Notes: generated by a model from the sequence alone, not told the origin. Shown: positions 32,108 through 44,965, numbered from the stretch's first letter. The stretch is 64,000 bases of DNA from Protopterus annectens (GCF_019279795.1 NC_056748.1:700529520-700593519), one strand, 5' to 3'. Made by a program: numbers and translations.

Positions 32108-34909
32108 ATGCTACTCAATGCTAGAAGTCTAAACCTCAAAATGTACTCACTCAAGGCACTTCTTAAAATGGAGAACATTGACATCTGTGCAGTGACAGAG
32201 ACCTGGTTCAAAGCTCCAGAGAGCACCCCTGCATTACCAGTCTATAATTCATACCACACCTTTCGGCCACCAAACCCAGACCAAAACACTAAAGGTGGAG
32301 GCATGTCCATATTCATTAAGGATATCCACACCTCCAAGCTAGTTGCTCAGCATAATGCATCCGAGATTATCCAAGCTCAACTAACTCTGGGCAAAACTGC
32401 AATCCAGATTGTACCTTGCTACAGACCCCCCACCATGCCCCAGGATTCCCACTCCTCTTTTCTTGATACACTGGAAAATATTAAGGTACAACCCAACACT
32501 CTAATAATGGGTGATTTCAATTACCCTACTATTAACTGGGAAAACTACTCATATACCAACACTTTTGCTCAACGTTTTCTGGAAATCATCAATTCCAATG
32601 CCTTGGATCAACTTATTCACACTCCCACCAGGGGCAACAATATCCTAGTCCTGGTCATCACCAACATGGGTGACCAGTGCTCCACACCAGAGGTCAGCTC
32701 CTCATTGGTCAGATCTGACCACAAGCTAATCACCCTAAACATCCACATCCCGCTCCCACCCCCCATTAGGAAAACCACCGTAAAAAATTTCTCCAAAGTC
32801 AACTTCATGCTTCTTAAGACAGAAGTGGCAAACTTCACGACACCCATGCAGATGGGCAATAGAGGTACAACTGCTGAATCCTACACAAATACACTTTATA
32901 AGCACTTACACAAGTGCATGAATCGTGCTATCCCTAACAGAACCAAGATGCTATCCACCAAAAAAAGGAAGCCAATCTGGTGGTCTTTTGCCATAAACAA
33001 ACTCTACAACAGAAGAAAGAAACGGTTGCAAAAAAAAAGTAAAATCCCACGATTGGAGGAACTCCCTGGTCAGCCTCAGTAAGAAGCTGAGATCCCTCAT
33101 AAAATCCTCCAAAGCTAGTTATGAAAACAAAATCACCACTGATTCTAAAGACAACCACAAAGCATTCTATAGCTATGTCAAGAATCTCAATGGCAACACT
33201 CCGATCTGCTCCGAGTTACAGCACAATGGCACTAAATATACAGAACCAACTGATATTGCCAACATCCTGGCAGATAGGTTCAGTGCTAACTTTACCCCCC
33301 TCTCACCCCCTAAAGGGCCCATCTTTATACCAGAAGAATGCAAAGTTCCTGTAATCATGGCTGCACAGGTAAAAAACTCACACTCCAAAGCCAAGAACAC
33401 AGCATCCATGGGACCTGACAACATCCCAGGCTGCCTTCTACATGAACTACAGAATGAACTGGCACCCCAACTAAGTACCATGTTCAATCATAGCTTCACC
33501 TCAGGCTTTGTGCCTATTGAATGGTGCACCGCAACGTTTATCCCACTCCACAAAGGGGAGGGGCCACAACAGACCCTGGGAACTACTGCCCCATTAGCCT
33601 GATGAGCCTGGTCTGCAAGAACATGGAACATATCAACATGGAGCTCATAAACAAAGACATTGGAGATCTCCAAACTCTGGACCCCACACAGTTTGGGTTT
33701 GTAAAAGGCAGATCATGTCTCCTAAACCTAATAGACTTCTTTGAAGTAGTCACTAAAGCCATAGATGAGGGTAAGGTGGTTCACACAGCCTATCTAGATC
33801 TCGCCAAGGCATTCAACACCATCCCCCACTCTAGAATTATAGATAAACTCACTAAACTAGGTATAAATCCCTATGTCACAAGATGGGTTGCCAACTGGCT
33901 TACTGACAGAACCCACACTGTGAAAGTAGCAGAATCCAAATCAGACTTCACACCAATGACAAGTGGAGTACCACAGGGTTCAGTCCTGGGTCCTCTCCTG
34001 TTTGGTATCTACTTCTCTGAAGTACAGGCTAACACAGATGGTCTTTGGCTAACTAAATTCGCAGATGACTGCAAACTAGGAGCCATAATCGAAACTCCTA
34101 ATGATGTGGGCATCCTACAAAAGGGCCTCACTGAGACAGATGCCTGGTGTCAAAGCCATGGTCTTAAGCTCAACGCCAAAAAGTGCATTGTCATCCCCTT
34201 TGGTAAAAACTCTGTACCCATGAACTACCACATAGGTGGTAGTCTACTTAACATCGAAAGTGTGATAAGAGACCTTGGGACACAGGTGGACAGTAGTCTC
34301 TCCTTTGATAATCACATTGCCATAGTGGTCAGGAAATCCTTCTATGTGGCACACCTCATCACAAAAGGTTTCTCATCCAGTAAAAAAGAGGTCATTGTTC
34401 CCGTCTACTCATCACTCATTAGACCCATTATAGAGTACAACGTCCCTTTTGGTATGTACCTCACAAGACATCTACAACAACCAGAAAGACTGCAAAAATA
34501 CCTCACTTAGAGGATTACTGGCCTCAAGCAGATGTCTTATGCAGACCGTCTCAAAAAACTCCAGCTTTACTCTGTCACATATCGCCTACTCAGAGGTGAT
34601 CTCTGCCTAACATACAAAGCTATGTCAAACCCTGAGCTGTTGGACATGCTCCATTTAAAGAAATCCCAATCCCTCCGAGCTACACACTCTAGGGACCTAA
34701 ACCTTGTCACCACAATAAACAGAACATGCTGGAGGGATAGATTCCTGTCCCAGAGACTTCCCATACTCTGGAACAGACTACCTAACTATGTCAAAAAGAG
34801 CTCCTCATTAGCACTCTTCAAGAAAAATCTTGATGATTGGATGGGTAATAGGAAATTCACCCCGGGGATCACTTCTGTGGTTCTGCTTGACAGGGGCACA
34901 GGAAAATAA
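32108..34909 (+). pseudogene. CR1 ORF2: endonuclease and reverse transcriptase
   Basis: The endonuclease (32108-33082) is intact: LNARSL, VTETWF near 32196, MGDFNYPTINW near 32507 and RSDHKLI near 32710. RT follows: ISLMSLVCK near 33593, YLDLAKAFNTIPHS near 33789, GVPQGSVLGPLLFGIY near 33967 and KFADDCKLG near 34057 with an intact F-A-D-D. The C-terminal domain has CWRDRFLSQRLPILWN near 34729. Two frame changes (an A-run near 33035 and a second near 33560) and a single TAG at 34508 separate three blocks that are otherwise in one frame. The RT catalytic residues are intact. Confidence 0.9.
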
Positions 34910-35001
34910 TTTTCTTGGGTGACGAAAGCCAGGGTACTTTTTTGGCTAGGCTTGTATAGGCCCTAAGACCAAGAGCCTAGTACCTACCTATGAACCTATT
35001 A

Positions 35002-35500
35002 GGTTTGAACATAAATTCTTGTGATTCCTGAATTTTGACATAGTTGGTGTAGTGACTTTGAATTAGTAATGGGTCTTTTTTCCTGTCACTTATCCATCAT
35101 ACCTTTTACAATGCGTGCAGCTCTTAGCCATCTATGATGAAGAAATTGAGAAAGTGTGTCTGCAGATGTAACAATGTTTTTTCAATGTTTACTCAACAAT
35201 TTATGACTACGTTTTTCGATCCTGCATCACTGTGCACTGCATTCCATTCCTGACACTTTTAATATGAACTGAATGAATGTACAAAACATTGCTGCAATGA
35301 ACATATGAATCACTGACTCTACAAATATGCAAATGATTGTCTCTGACAGCACGGCACCTTCTAGTGCAGTGCTCCTGCACCTGTGCATAATAAATTCTCT
35401 AACCTCTGCCTATTTGTTCACATATATGCTGCCTTTAAATATGTTAGGTTGGTAAAATGCTGCAACTTGAAATAATAAAACTTTGTTCTCATTGTTTTTA
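35002..35500. other. Unassigned sequence
   Basis: No recognisable element between the CR1 tail and the antisense RTE-like fragment. Confidence 0.4.
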
Positions 35501-35509
35501 TGCACACAA

Positions 35510-36830
35510 CACATCTTAATCTGATCATCAGCATCACCATCATCAACTCCCTTTTTCCAATTTTTTTCGACATGGGGTTGGGGTATCACATCAACTGCCA
35601 CCACCTCTCTTGAATCAGTCCTATTCTCCTACCTTCTTCAACAGTTATACTGACTGTTGTAGGTCTTTCTCACACAATACATCAATTTCTTTGCTGGATG
35701 ACCTTATTTCCTCTTGACTTCTTTCTGTTTCTTCAAAGTATTCTTCAACAAATTGTCTTTTGGTTTCCTGCACATGTTTAAACCACTGTAATCTGTTCTC
35801 TTTGTAACTATCACTGATAGAGCTACTTTGGCTTCAGCTATGATATCATTTCATTGTCTGTTTCAGTGTTCATCTTACCACCTGTCTCAGGCACTTCATC
35901 TGCATTACCTGTAACCTCCTCAACTTCTCTTCCTTCACTGCCCAGGCTTCTCTGCCATACAGAAGTACTGGTCTCACCACTATTTTGCACACCTTACTTT
36001 TAGTTTTGCTGCTATTCTTCTATCACACACTACCCCTGACACCATGTGCCAGTTTTGCAGCCTTTCTGATTCTAGCTTTGACCTCGTAATTCAGACTTGT
36101 CTTATCTTCTACCATCCATCCCAGATACTGGTAGCTTTTAACCTGTTCCAATATTTTCCCTTCCATCTCAGTTTCAATTTCTTCTAATCTCCCCGTTTGC
36201 TGCTTTGACAACTGCCTTGTCAATACTCAATTTCATCCCATGTGCCTTCTTCGGCTTTGCATTCCATTCCCCTATCCTATGCTGAAGTTCTCGTTTAGAG
36301 TCTGCCTGTAATGCCACATTGCATACAGCAACTTTTTTGATCTGTCCCTCTGACCTGTTTCCTAATGTAGTCCATCACCATCAGTATGAGTAGCAGTGGG
36401 CTTAAAACAGAACCATGATCCACCTTCAGTCCCAATGGAAACACATCTATGAATCCAAACACTGTTCATAACTTGTGTCACTGGATCCTTGAACATAGCC
36501 TGCACTAATACGACCAATGTTTCTGGGACTTTGAACCACTGAAGGACTGCCTAAATCATCTTTCTTGGGACCTTGTCATATGCTTTCTCCAAGTCAAGGA
36601 ATGCCCATTTGGACTCTTTCCTTATCTCCAGCTTCTTCTCCATTATATGTCTCATTGCAAAAAATGGTTTAGTTGCACTGTTTCCGGATATAAATCTTAA
36701 CTATTCATTTCTCATATAACTTTCTTCTTCTCTGTGTATGCATTTAGCAGTCATTGTCTTCAGCACTTTCGTAGAGTCTAACAAGAGTTTGATACTTCTG
36801 TACTGCCGCAGATGTGAATTTGCCCTTTGC
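35510..36830 (-). pseudogene. RTE-like LINE fragment, antisense
   Basis: Read on the minus strand, FLDLEKAYDKVPRK (about 36608-36560) is the first catalytic block of RTE-type reverse transcriptases. QAMFKDPVTQVM follows, then YQYLGWMVEDKTSLNYEVKA at about 36150-36070 and RIRKAAKLAHG. The minus-strand 3' end has GATGATGGTGATGCTGATGA near 35545-35525, like the GATGAT-type tails of RTE/BovB elements. Frames are broken, and the endonuclease and 5' half are missing. The order of RT blocks and tail supports RTE rather than L2 or CR1. Confidence 0.75.
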
Positions 36831-37380
36831 CCTTTGTTCTTATACACTACCCATAGAATTCTTATTCCTTAGTCATCTAGGATGCACCTTTCTATCAATA
36901 CAATTACCTCACCTCTGGAACAGCTCAGCCAGGCCCTACCATTATCCTCCTTGGATAGAGCCTCCTATCCAGCTTCTCCAGTCTTGCAGTGATGAACACC
37001 CACATAATTGCCGATCCCTCCCCTGCCACTCCATCAGCCACCCAGATACTAATCAAACCCAGGTTAGCTGGGTCATAATCAGGATTTTGTCAATCTGTGC
37101 CACTGGAGTGGCTAGAAAACCATAAATGTTACAGGAAACAGGCTAAACACATTAGGCAAAATCAGGAACATTCTGCAAATTAGGTAGAGTTGAGAGCTGT
37201 GGGTGGAAGTGAGAGCGGTGTTGATGGTAAAGTGTAGTGGGACTTTACAAACCTTTGGAGGATTACAAGTCCTGCCATTTCATGTTCTGAGCAATATTTT
37301 CTAGCCGTGTGCCTTTTCTCTTGTATGTAAGCAGGGAACTGGTTAACTTGTGCTGCTAGGGAAGGGTATTGTTTTTTCCA

Positions 37381-37382
<2 letters not shown>
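36831..37382. other. Unassigned sequence
   Basis: A C-rich stretch (36880-37110) gives no recognisable motif on either strand. Confidence 0.4.

Positions 37383-37464
<82 letters not shown>
37383..37464. repeat. (GT)n microsatellite
   Basis: About 41 uninterrupted GT units. Confidence 0.98.
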
Positions 37465-37468
<4 letters not shown>

Positions 37469-37590
37469 AAGAAAGAGAGATCCTTAACTGTTACCCAAGC
37501 TGGGTGTTGCCTAGGAATTCATGTTGATTTATTGACAAGCGTTCAAGTGAATGCAGATAGCTCAAAAATACCTTGGTGAAACACCTTCTA

Positions 37591-37690
37591 GCAAGCACTG
37601 GATTTTTTTTTTTGGCAAGGGGCCAATCCCCCTTGCACTACCCCTAGGGAGAGGATATCCCCACACCCCCTAAACTTATATATACTTATT
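37591..37690. mobile_element. Fragment with the shared GC-rich transposon core
   Basis: GGGGCCAATCCCCCTTGCAC, then CCCCACACCCCCT and ACTTATATATACTT, parallels the core of the element at 39511-40128. No termini were recognised. Confidence 0.5.
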
Positions 37691-38810
37691 TCAAGAGAGT
37701 ACAATAACAGTGGAAAAGAAAAAAAATACAGTTCTCGAATGTTGCTTTAGCAATATTAGTGCCATGTATTAGCATTCAATTAGACATCTGCCAGTAGATT
37801 GATGCTCCCATTGGCTAGGTGCCTTCTGCCTTGTGAGTGGAACTGAAGCAGTTGAAAATTCTCATCATTCAAGTAAAGACAATATTTATTGTTGCTGATA
37901 CTAAAACTGAACCTTTTTGCTGTTAGTAGATCTTTAATTGACATTTAAATTTAGTTGGTTATAATACTGTTTGCAGATTATAACGAGGTATTCTTGGATT
38001 ACAAGTTGTGTTTTTATTGAAGAAATTGATACTAACATTTAATAATCATTCAAATGTATTTGTTTATAGAACTGTCTGAAGGTTATAAAAGTAAAGTATT
38101 CTTGATTACAAGCTCTGTTTTAACTGACAAAGTTGTTCCCAAAGCACAGTATGCAATATGGGCTGATCTTTACACAATCCGTTTGGTAGAAAGGCCATTA
38201 CAGCCATGCGTTATAAAACTGGCAGCATTTTCTGCACTACAAAAACATATGTTCTGCATTTTGAGTGACTGGCCCACATTGCTGTGTTTTATGTTCTACA
38301 TTAGCCTTGTAATAGGTTTAGACTTATTGTAAGGCTCCACAACATAATGTATTTCAAACTAACTGAAATCTGTGCAACGTTGTACAACATCAGAGGCAGC
38401 ATAACAACACCTACAAAACCTACCAAAATGTTTATATTTAATTAAGGTTGATGTTTTAGAGATTTTGTTATCCCTTTTCAGTGTTTAAAATCGCATGGGG
38501 AAACTGTTACTTATGAAGGTTAAAAGTATGTACTTAATGCAGTGTAACATTTATCTCTTCTCGAATATTATAGAGATAGTTATTCTACATTGTCAGTGTT
38601 GTATAAAATACCTGCAGCTTCTGCACATGATGGATATTCAATGTACTGTAAAATGCTGATCTGCTCTGTTTACACTGCAGTGGTAAATATAAAGTCAAAT
38701 AATTTCACAGGAACGATGGAGTCGTTAGGTTACAAACATGCCACTTCATTTTCATTAGCCATCTTTTAGTGTAAAATCATTAGCCTAACCAATAGCAATG
38801 GGATACTCTC
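37691..38810. other. Unassigned AT-rich sequence
   Basis: No recognisable gene or element. The frame at 38054-38332 lacks known motifs. Confidence 0.4.
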
Positions 38811-38852
38811 GTATTTATTTATTATTTATTTATTTATTTATTTATTTATTCA
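38811..38852. repeat. (TTTA)n microsatellite
   Basis: About ten TTTA units with one slip. Confidence 0.95.
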
Positions 38853-38947
38853 CAGTTTGTTAACAAGGTAAGTGAGCTGGTATATTGACTCTTTTCAGTC
38901 ATGACCCAAATACATACAAATGCAAATATATTAACATTATTGTAGAT

Positions 38948-39239
38948 CATACCTCTCAACCTCTTACAGCAAGAAATCTGGACAAAGCCACAGATAATGG
39001 AGGGGCAAAAGCCCCAAAATAGGGAAACTTTTCAAATATTGCTCATACATACTTAGAAAGTTGATAGACCAACAGGTTTTACATTAGTATGAATTTTCTG
39101 AGGATATGAAGTCTGAAACTCAAATGTCTGCCGTTATTTTCTGACTTCAATCCTCAAAATTTGCTAGTAACTTGTCAGAAAACCACAGTTTTTATGAGAT
39201 CTGTAAATTCTGTGAAAATCTGGGCAGTTGAGAAGTATG
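38948..39239 (-). mobile_element. Complete 292-bp MITE with CATACCTCTCAAC termini
   Basis: CATACCTCTCAAC at 38948-38960 pairs with GTTGAGAAGTATG at 39227-39239 (one mismatch). Internally it is the reverse complement of the copy at 14147, for example GCAAGAAATCTGGACAAAGC against GCTTTGTCCAGATTTCTTGC. Confidence 0.75.
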
Positions 39240-39345
39240 CTGTGGAGCTTTTTTCCCCTGATTTCCACTGAAAATGGATACTTTTCATTCAGTCAGACTT
39301 TCCCAGTAACAAATCTGAAAAAAAAATAAAAGAATAAAAATAAAT
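39240..39345 (+). mobile_element. L2-like LINE 3' end, extremely truncated
   Basis: GGAGCTTTTTTCCCCTGATT, ACTGAAAATGG, AGACTTTCCCAGTAACAAAT and an A-rich repeat match the 3' ends at 17190 and 28757. It directly abuts the MITE at 39239. Confidence 0.75.
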
Positions 39346-39461
39346 TACTATTGTCAAATTTGTGGGTAAGGTTAAAAGGCAAAATATATAAATGTCAATA
39401 TAAAGTTAGAATATTATAGAGTAAATTGAAAATTGCTAAAGAATTTGGAAACAAAACAAAT

Positions 39462-39465
<4 letters not shown>

Positions 39466-39509
<44 letters not shown>
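39466..39509. repeat. (TA)n microsatellite
   Basis: About 21 TA units directly adjoining the left end of the next element. Confidence 0.97.
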
Positions 39510-39510
<1 letters not shown>

Positions 39511-39511
<1 letters not shown>

Positions 39512-39673
39512 TTCACTTTATGATCTCGAAATACTGAAATATCGAATTTCAGTATTTCGAGACTATAAAGCCGAAACACCAAAAAAACGAAACCCAAAAC
39601 CGCAACTGTTAAAGCACACACAGAAACACAACTACACCTTCCTCCACACAACAACACAAACACACACACACAT

Positions 39674-39711
<38 letters not shown>

Positions 39712-40128
39712 ACTATAAGCAGGGGGGCAAGCCGCCCTGCACCCCCACACACCCCTACTTATATATACTAACTCCGAGGTTGCACTAAACACCAACACAC
39801 ACACAACCCACCAATATACATTCCACACCCCCCTTGCACAAATACACATCATACAGACACAAACACCACTACTCCCAACACTGATACACTCACACTCTCA
39901 CTTACGTACCCTAACCCACACCTAACACTCCCTCAACACACTCACAAACACACAAACCCTCCCCAAAACCCTTAAAGACACGACACTTACCTAATGCGCC
40001 ATCAGTACCGCGGGTTTGACATTTCCAGGTTCGATATTCTGCAGTTCTGCGCATCTGCAGATTCGACACATTGGTCTTGAGATACTAAAATTCGACATTT
40101 CAGTATTCCGAGATTCCAAAGTGTTTCC
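39511..40128. mobile_element. 618-bp DNA transposon with hairpin termini, non-autonomous
   Basis: The two ends are long inverted repeats of each other over about 50 bases, starting near CACTTT. Each end holds its own palindrome: 39524-39562 has perfect 17-bp arms (TCTCGAAATACTGAAAT) around a 5-base loop, and 40075-40113 is the same hairpin with substitutions. The interior has CA-rich DNA (39655-39708) and a GC-rich core (39721-39779). There is no transposase frame. It sits between TA-rich sequences, so a TA target is possible. The superfamily is not identified. Confidence 0.75.
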
Positions 40129-41162
40129 ATATACATATATACATATATACACATGAGCATTTGTTGCTATAAAGCTGCACCTCTGATTTGAGAAACCTGA
40201 TGACCAGAGGCTTCTGAGCTTCTACAAAACAAAGTTGCCTGTTTTTTTTTTCTTTTTGCTTATTTATACTATTTACTGTACTTTTTTATTCCTTGCTTCC
40301 TACTTTAATACTGTATTTATATATTGTGTACTAATCTATGCTGTTGTACTGCAGTTGTCTTACTGTGCCTGTTAAATAATTTTTTTTTTGCTGTTTTCAC
40401 TGTTTGCTAAGCTCTTTTTGCTATTATCACTGTTTGTTAAGTATTTGCTGGTGTTTTCACTGTTACAAAAAAATCTGTTCTGCTTGTTCCTGTATTCCCA
40501 CCAAGCAGTATTATAATAACTGATTTGTTAGCTGTTTAAAATATTCTTCAGAGTCTCTTTGTTGATTTTCTGCTGTTTTAAAAGCTTTTTTAGTGTCTCA
40601 CTGCTATTTTTCTGCTGTGTTAAACAGTTTCTAGTGATTCCCACTGAAACTAGACTAGCTAGTAGCTGTAGTATAGTCCAAATACAGGTTTGCTGCGTCT
40701 GGGTCTGTTTGCAGCAGCTGTTTGGTCTGAGCATGTTTTCCAGGCCATCTTGGAGTGGAAGGGGCCTTTCTGCACTCTAGTGAGAGGATTGTGTTGTTTG
40801 GAACCTGTCTGGTGAAGGGTGGTTGGTCTAGGGCTTGGAATACGCATAATCATTGGTCCTTTTGAACCTTTTTAAAATTTATTTCAGATTTTTAACTTCT
40901 GGTATTTAAGCCCAACATTTGAGCAGGTTTCTGCTTGTTTGCACTGCCACGCAATTGTATGCCATAGTCAGACAGATTAATTCAACAGTTTTTACCTTGG
41001 TTACAGCTGTAGCACATTAGTGTAGCCCTCATCCATAGTACTTTCCCAGTCAAAGGAATACTGTTAGTGAATGAAGTCTATTAAATTACCAACCAAAAAA
41101 AACAGGCAGAAATATCCATCCACTGAACTCCTCCTTGATCGATCCTGACCCCCCCCCCCCCA

Positions 41163-42100
41163 GTGACAAGATGTCTTCAACATCGCATTATGGACAGTTG
41201 GCCCACCCTTATTTCTCCTGCCAGCCTTGTTGACTTGGGTCTCTTGAGGCAGTATAGGAATTGCCTCATGTACACCAACAAGCCTCTACTAATAACTCAC
41301 TCTAGTACAGAGTGTGAGAGATGCAGCTACACCAAGAATCTTGAATCTATTCTCTCTTGCACTCAAAACAGTAACACGGAAGAGGTTATCAACCCACCCA
41401 CCATTAAAAATGTACATGGTACCACGACTCATACATGTGGTATGCATCCATCACAAAAATCAACAATCTAACAAGATACCAGAGACCTCCAAAACACAAA
41501 ACTGCTACAGCTAACACATTTCCCACAGCACCTGTGACACATAGCAACACCAGTGTCTCACCTATAAAGCCCATAAGGTGTAACACTCAAAAACCAAATT
41601 TTCTAGTCATTGGAGACTCAATATGGAGACACATGGATGTCCCACTCAGCAGGTTGGACAAGGAGAAAGTCACAGTCAGCTGTCTGTCTGTCTGGTGCCA
41701 GGATTCATTAGATCATGCATGCACTCAGTTCTCTAAGTGACAAGTACCATTATGACTCTGTCATAGTTCATTTTAGAGTGAACGATCTGAGACGTACCTC
41801 ACTGAACTATATGAAGAGAGACATGACTGAGCTATCTGAGTAGCTGTCCCAGGCAGGTATGTCCCTAGATTTGAGCAGCATACTTCCCTCACCTAGAATG
41901 ATGCTACAGTATAAGCAAAAAATTATTGATTTCAATAATTGACTTAGTTTTTGGTGTCATTTAAAGGGGATCCAGTTCCTGTCAGCCTGGGAAGCCATGG
42001 TCGACAAACCTCACTGCTTTGCCAGAGACGGTTTGCACCTGACACCTCTTAGGTTTTCAGCTGCTGGCAAAGGCTCTTACCTCTCCCATAGTGCTTTTTT
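41163..42100 (+). pseudogene. CR1 ORF1 copy B, broken
   Basis: The N-terminal zinc-type pair is partly kept (YRNCLMYTN, CERCSYTKNLE). The esterase part shows LVIGDSIWRHMDVPL near 41604, a mutated G-x-N-D block (VHFRVNDLR near 41765) and ARDGLHLTPL near 42020. Frames change several times between 41470 and 41990. The glycine of G-x-N-D is arginine here. Confidence 0.75.
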
Positions 42101-42159
42101 TAGGCAAAGTCTTGAAAACAAACTTACTGATGTGAAATTTGCCAATCATAACAAAATAA

Positions 42160-44830
42160 GGGTCATGCTGCTAAACACTAGGTGCTTAAATGAAAAACTG
42201 CACACCCTGGAAGCACTTTCATCACTGGAAGATGCAGATGTCTGCACAGTCACAGAAATCTGGTTCAAGGCTTCAGAGACTACTCCAGCCTTGCAAGGCT
42301 ACAATGCTTTCCAAACCTTCAGACCACAAAAAGAATGTGTGAGAACCAAAGAAGGCGGTGTTTCTATCTGTATTAGAGATAAATTCACTTTCCATATGGT
42401 TAGACTGGACAACTCCATGGAGTTACTCCAAGTTCAAGTTACAGTGGGTAAGACCCACATTCAAGTCATAGCCAGTTATAGATCCCCCTACATGGGTCAT
42501 GATGAGCATGAAGCCTACTTGACCAAACTGGAAACAATCCAAATATTAAAAAACTCTGATTGTAGGGGATTTCAATTATCCCACCATCAACTGGGAAACC
42601 TATGCTAGCCTGAACCCACTAGTGCAAAGGTTCCTTGACTTTGTTAACTCAAATGCCCTGGAACAAATGGTATATACCCTAACAAGAGGAGCAAGCATAC
42701 TAGATATGGTCCTTACTAACATGTCAAACAGATGCACTACTGCAACTGTCGGACCCTCAATAGTTAAATCTGATCACTAATCAGTCAACTTTGAGCTGAC
42801 ACTAACACCAGTACTCACAAAGGGTGAAATCAGACTAAAAAACTTCACCAAGGCAAACTATACCCTCTTAGGTATGCATTCTGAGCCCCACCCTGAGATG
42901 GAAGTGGGAACTACACCAAAGCTTACACTAAAGCCCTGTGCAATCAGTTGCATAAGTGCATAGACTTGGCTGTACCAGAAAGAATTAAAGCCAGACCCCA
43001 AGTAAAAAAAGTCATCATGGTGGACATCCAGCATAAACAAACTTTACAATTAATGCAAAAAGTTGCTGTCCATGAAAACAAAGGCAAGACCCCAACAATG
43101 GAAAAGCACCCTCCTCAGCCTCAACATGTAAATAAGACAACTTGTCAAATCCTGTAAGGGCTTCTTTGAAAAAAAAATTAGCTAGCACAGCCAAGGATAA
43201 TCATAAGGACTTTTACAGCTATGTAGGTAGCCTAAAAGGTAGGGCCCAAGCATGTGCAGAACTAGTGACCAACAGTATCACAGACACTGACCCCACAGAG
43301 ATGGCAAACTTGCTAGCGGAAAGGCTTGGTGAAAATTTCACCCTCCCTATCCCCTCCAAATCTATCACAAACCTTGCCCCAAACTCCTCCCCGCACCCTA
43401 AATATCTGAAGAACAGGTCATCAAAGTTTTGTCCAAGGCAAAATACACAGCCGCTATAGGACCAGATGGCATCCCAGGCTGTCTTCTAAACAGGCTAAAA
43501 CATGAACTAGCATCACCATTAAGTACCCTTTTCAATCATAGTCTAACCACAGGCTTTATTCCTGTGGAATGGAGAACAGCAACAGTTATTCCCCTCCAGA
43601 AAGGTAGACTAGCAACAGAATCCCACGCACAGGCATTACTGATAAACTTAGCAAACTGAATGTAAACCCCTTTGTTGTAAGATGGGTTGCTAAATGGCTC
43701 ATACTCCAGACACACACTATCAAAGTGTGTGACTCCACATCAACCAGCAGACCTTTTACCAGTGGAGTGCCACAAGGGTCACTGCTAGGCCCCTACTGTT
43801 TGGTATATACTTTGCAGAAGTTCAGGACAAAACTAAGGAGTTGTGCTGACCAAGTTTGTAGAAGACTGCAAACTGGGTGCAATTATTGAATCTCCAAATT
43901 ATGTCAGTATACTCCAGGAGGGTCTTACGCAGACCACTGATGGGTGTCTTAGTCATAGTCTCAAACTGAATGCAAAGAAATGCATCATCATTCCCTTTAG
44001 CACAAGCAATGTCCCTTCACACTATCAAATCAATAACAATACCCTAAGTACCCACAAATTAGTAGGGGACTTGGGTTCTCAAGTTGACCGTGACCTTAAC
44101 TTCTGTCTACTGTAGTAAGGAAGACTTTCTACATAGTACACTTGATTAGTAAAGGCATCACTTCGAGAGCAAAAGAAGTTATAACCTCTCTATATTCAGC
44201 ACTAATCTAACCCATATTTGAGTATAACGTCCTGTTTGGCATATACAGTACAAAGTACCTGCAGCAACTGAAGAGACCTTAGAGGTTTCTAACAAAGAAG
44301 ATCAAGGGACTCCAGGACATGTCTTACACATACTGACCAAAGTCCCTGTTCATAGGTTCATAGGTTCATACTAGGCTATCTGCCCAAGGGCATTTACAAG
44401 CCTAGCCCATAGTTTTGTGGCTTCCCGCCACCTTTAGTATGGGGAACTATACCCATTATTTTGCTGTGCCTCTGTTGAGCAGTGACACTGAGGTAATCCC
44501 TGTCACTATACTCCATATCGTATAGACTTCTTAGGGAAGACATATGCCTGGCCTACAGAGCAACCCAAGAACCAAATCTCATAAACTTGCTGCATATCCG
44601 TAAATCAAACAGGACACCCATTCCAAGGACATAAATATGGTCTGAAACTTAAATAGGACATGCTGGAGGGACAGATTTATCTCCTAGTAACTGCTGTGTG
44701 TTTGGAATAGGCACCTATTCATGTGAAACACAGCACCTCTCTGATACTGCTCAGAAGAAACCTGGATGAATGGATGGGTCACCATAAATTCTTACTGGGA
44801 ATAGCACCCACAACCCTCATGGACATGGGC
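42160..44830 (+). pseudogene. CR1 ORF2 copy B, broken
   Basis: The endonuclease begins LLNTRCLN near 42168 and shows VTEIWFKASE near 42250 and a GDFN-equivalent block near 42565 after a frame change. RT has GPDGIPGCLLNRLKHELAS near 43457, and the active site reads KFVEDCKLG near 43853, so F-A-D-D has become F-V-E-D. About 100 residues of RT containing the first catalytic aspartate are deleted near 43615-43640. The C-terminal CWRDRF block is near 44660. An antisense CR1 end splits it at 44342-44505. Confidence 0.8.
44342..44505 (-). mobile_element. CR1 3' end inserted antisense into CR1 copy B
   Basis: It starts with TTCATAGGTTCATAGGTTCA, the reverse complement of the CR1 terminal TATGAACC repeats, and continues as the inverse of the copy D 3' end (GGCTATCTGCCC, AAGCCTAGCCCAT, TTAGTATGGGGAACTATACC) up to GGTAATCCCTGTC. 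Copy B coding similarity breaks off before it and resumes after it. Confidence 0.85.
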
Positions 44831-44965
44831 AGTCATTACTAAATGAAATCTTGGGTATTAACTAACATTTCTATGGCATTACATTGGGATGAAACGGCTA
44901 GGCTTGAAATTACCTAAGGGTCAGTAGCCTAGTAATCTCCTATGATCCCATGATCCTAAATTTTA

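Larger units (their letters stand above)
30150..35001 (+). mobile_element. CR1-like LINE copy A, near full length
   Basis: A 5' untranslated region of about 0.9 kb, shared with copies B and C (for example AAGCATTCTCTAGAGTCTGC and ACTCCTCCCAGTCTAGTGTC), is followed by ORF1, ORF2 and a 3' end. The 3' end reads GGCTAGGCTTGTATAGGCCC and finishes in CCTACCTATGAACCTATT, a short form of the TATGAACC repeats typical of CR1 ends. The left boundary is approximate. Confidence 0.85.
40150..44965 (+). mobile_element. CR1-like LINE copy B, decayed
   Basis: It has 5' untranslated sequence similar to copy C (TTTTCCAGGCCATCTTGGAG near 40736, CATTGGTCCTTTTGAACC near 40852), then ORF1, ORF2 and a 3' tail. The tail, GGCTAGGCTTGAAATTACC and CCTATGATCCCATGATCC, lies at about 44900-44955. 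It is the most diverged of the three long copies and carries an antisense insertion at 44342-44505. The left boundary is approximate. Confidence 0.8.
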
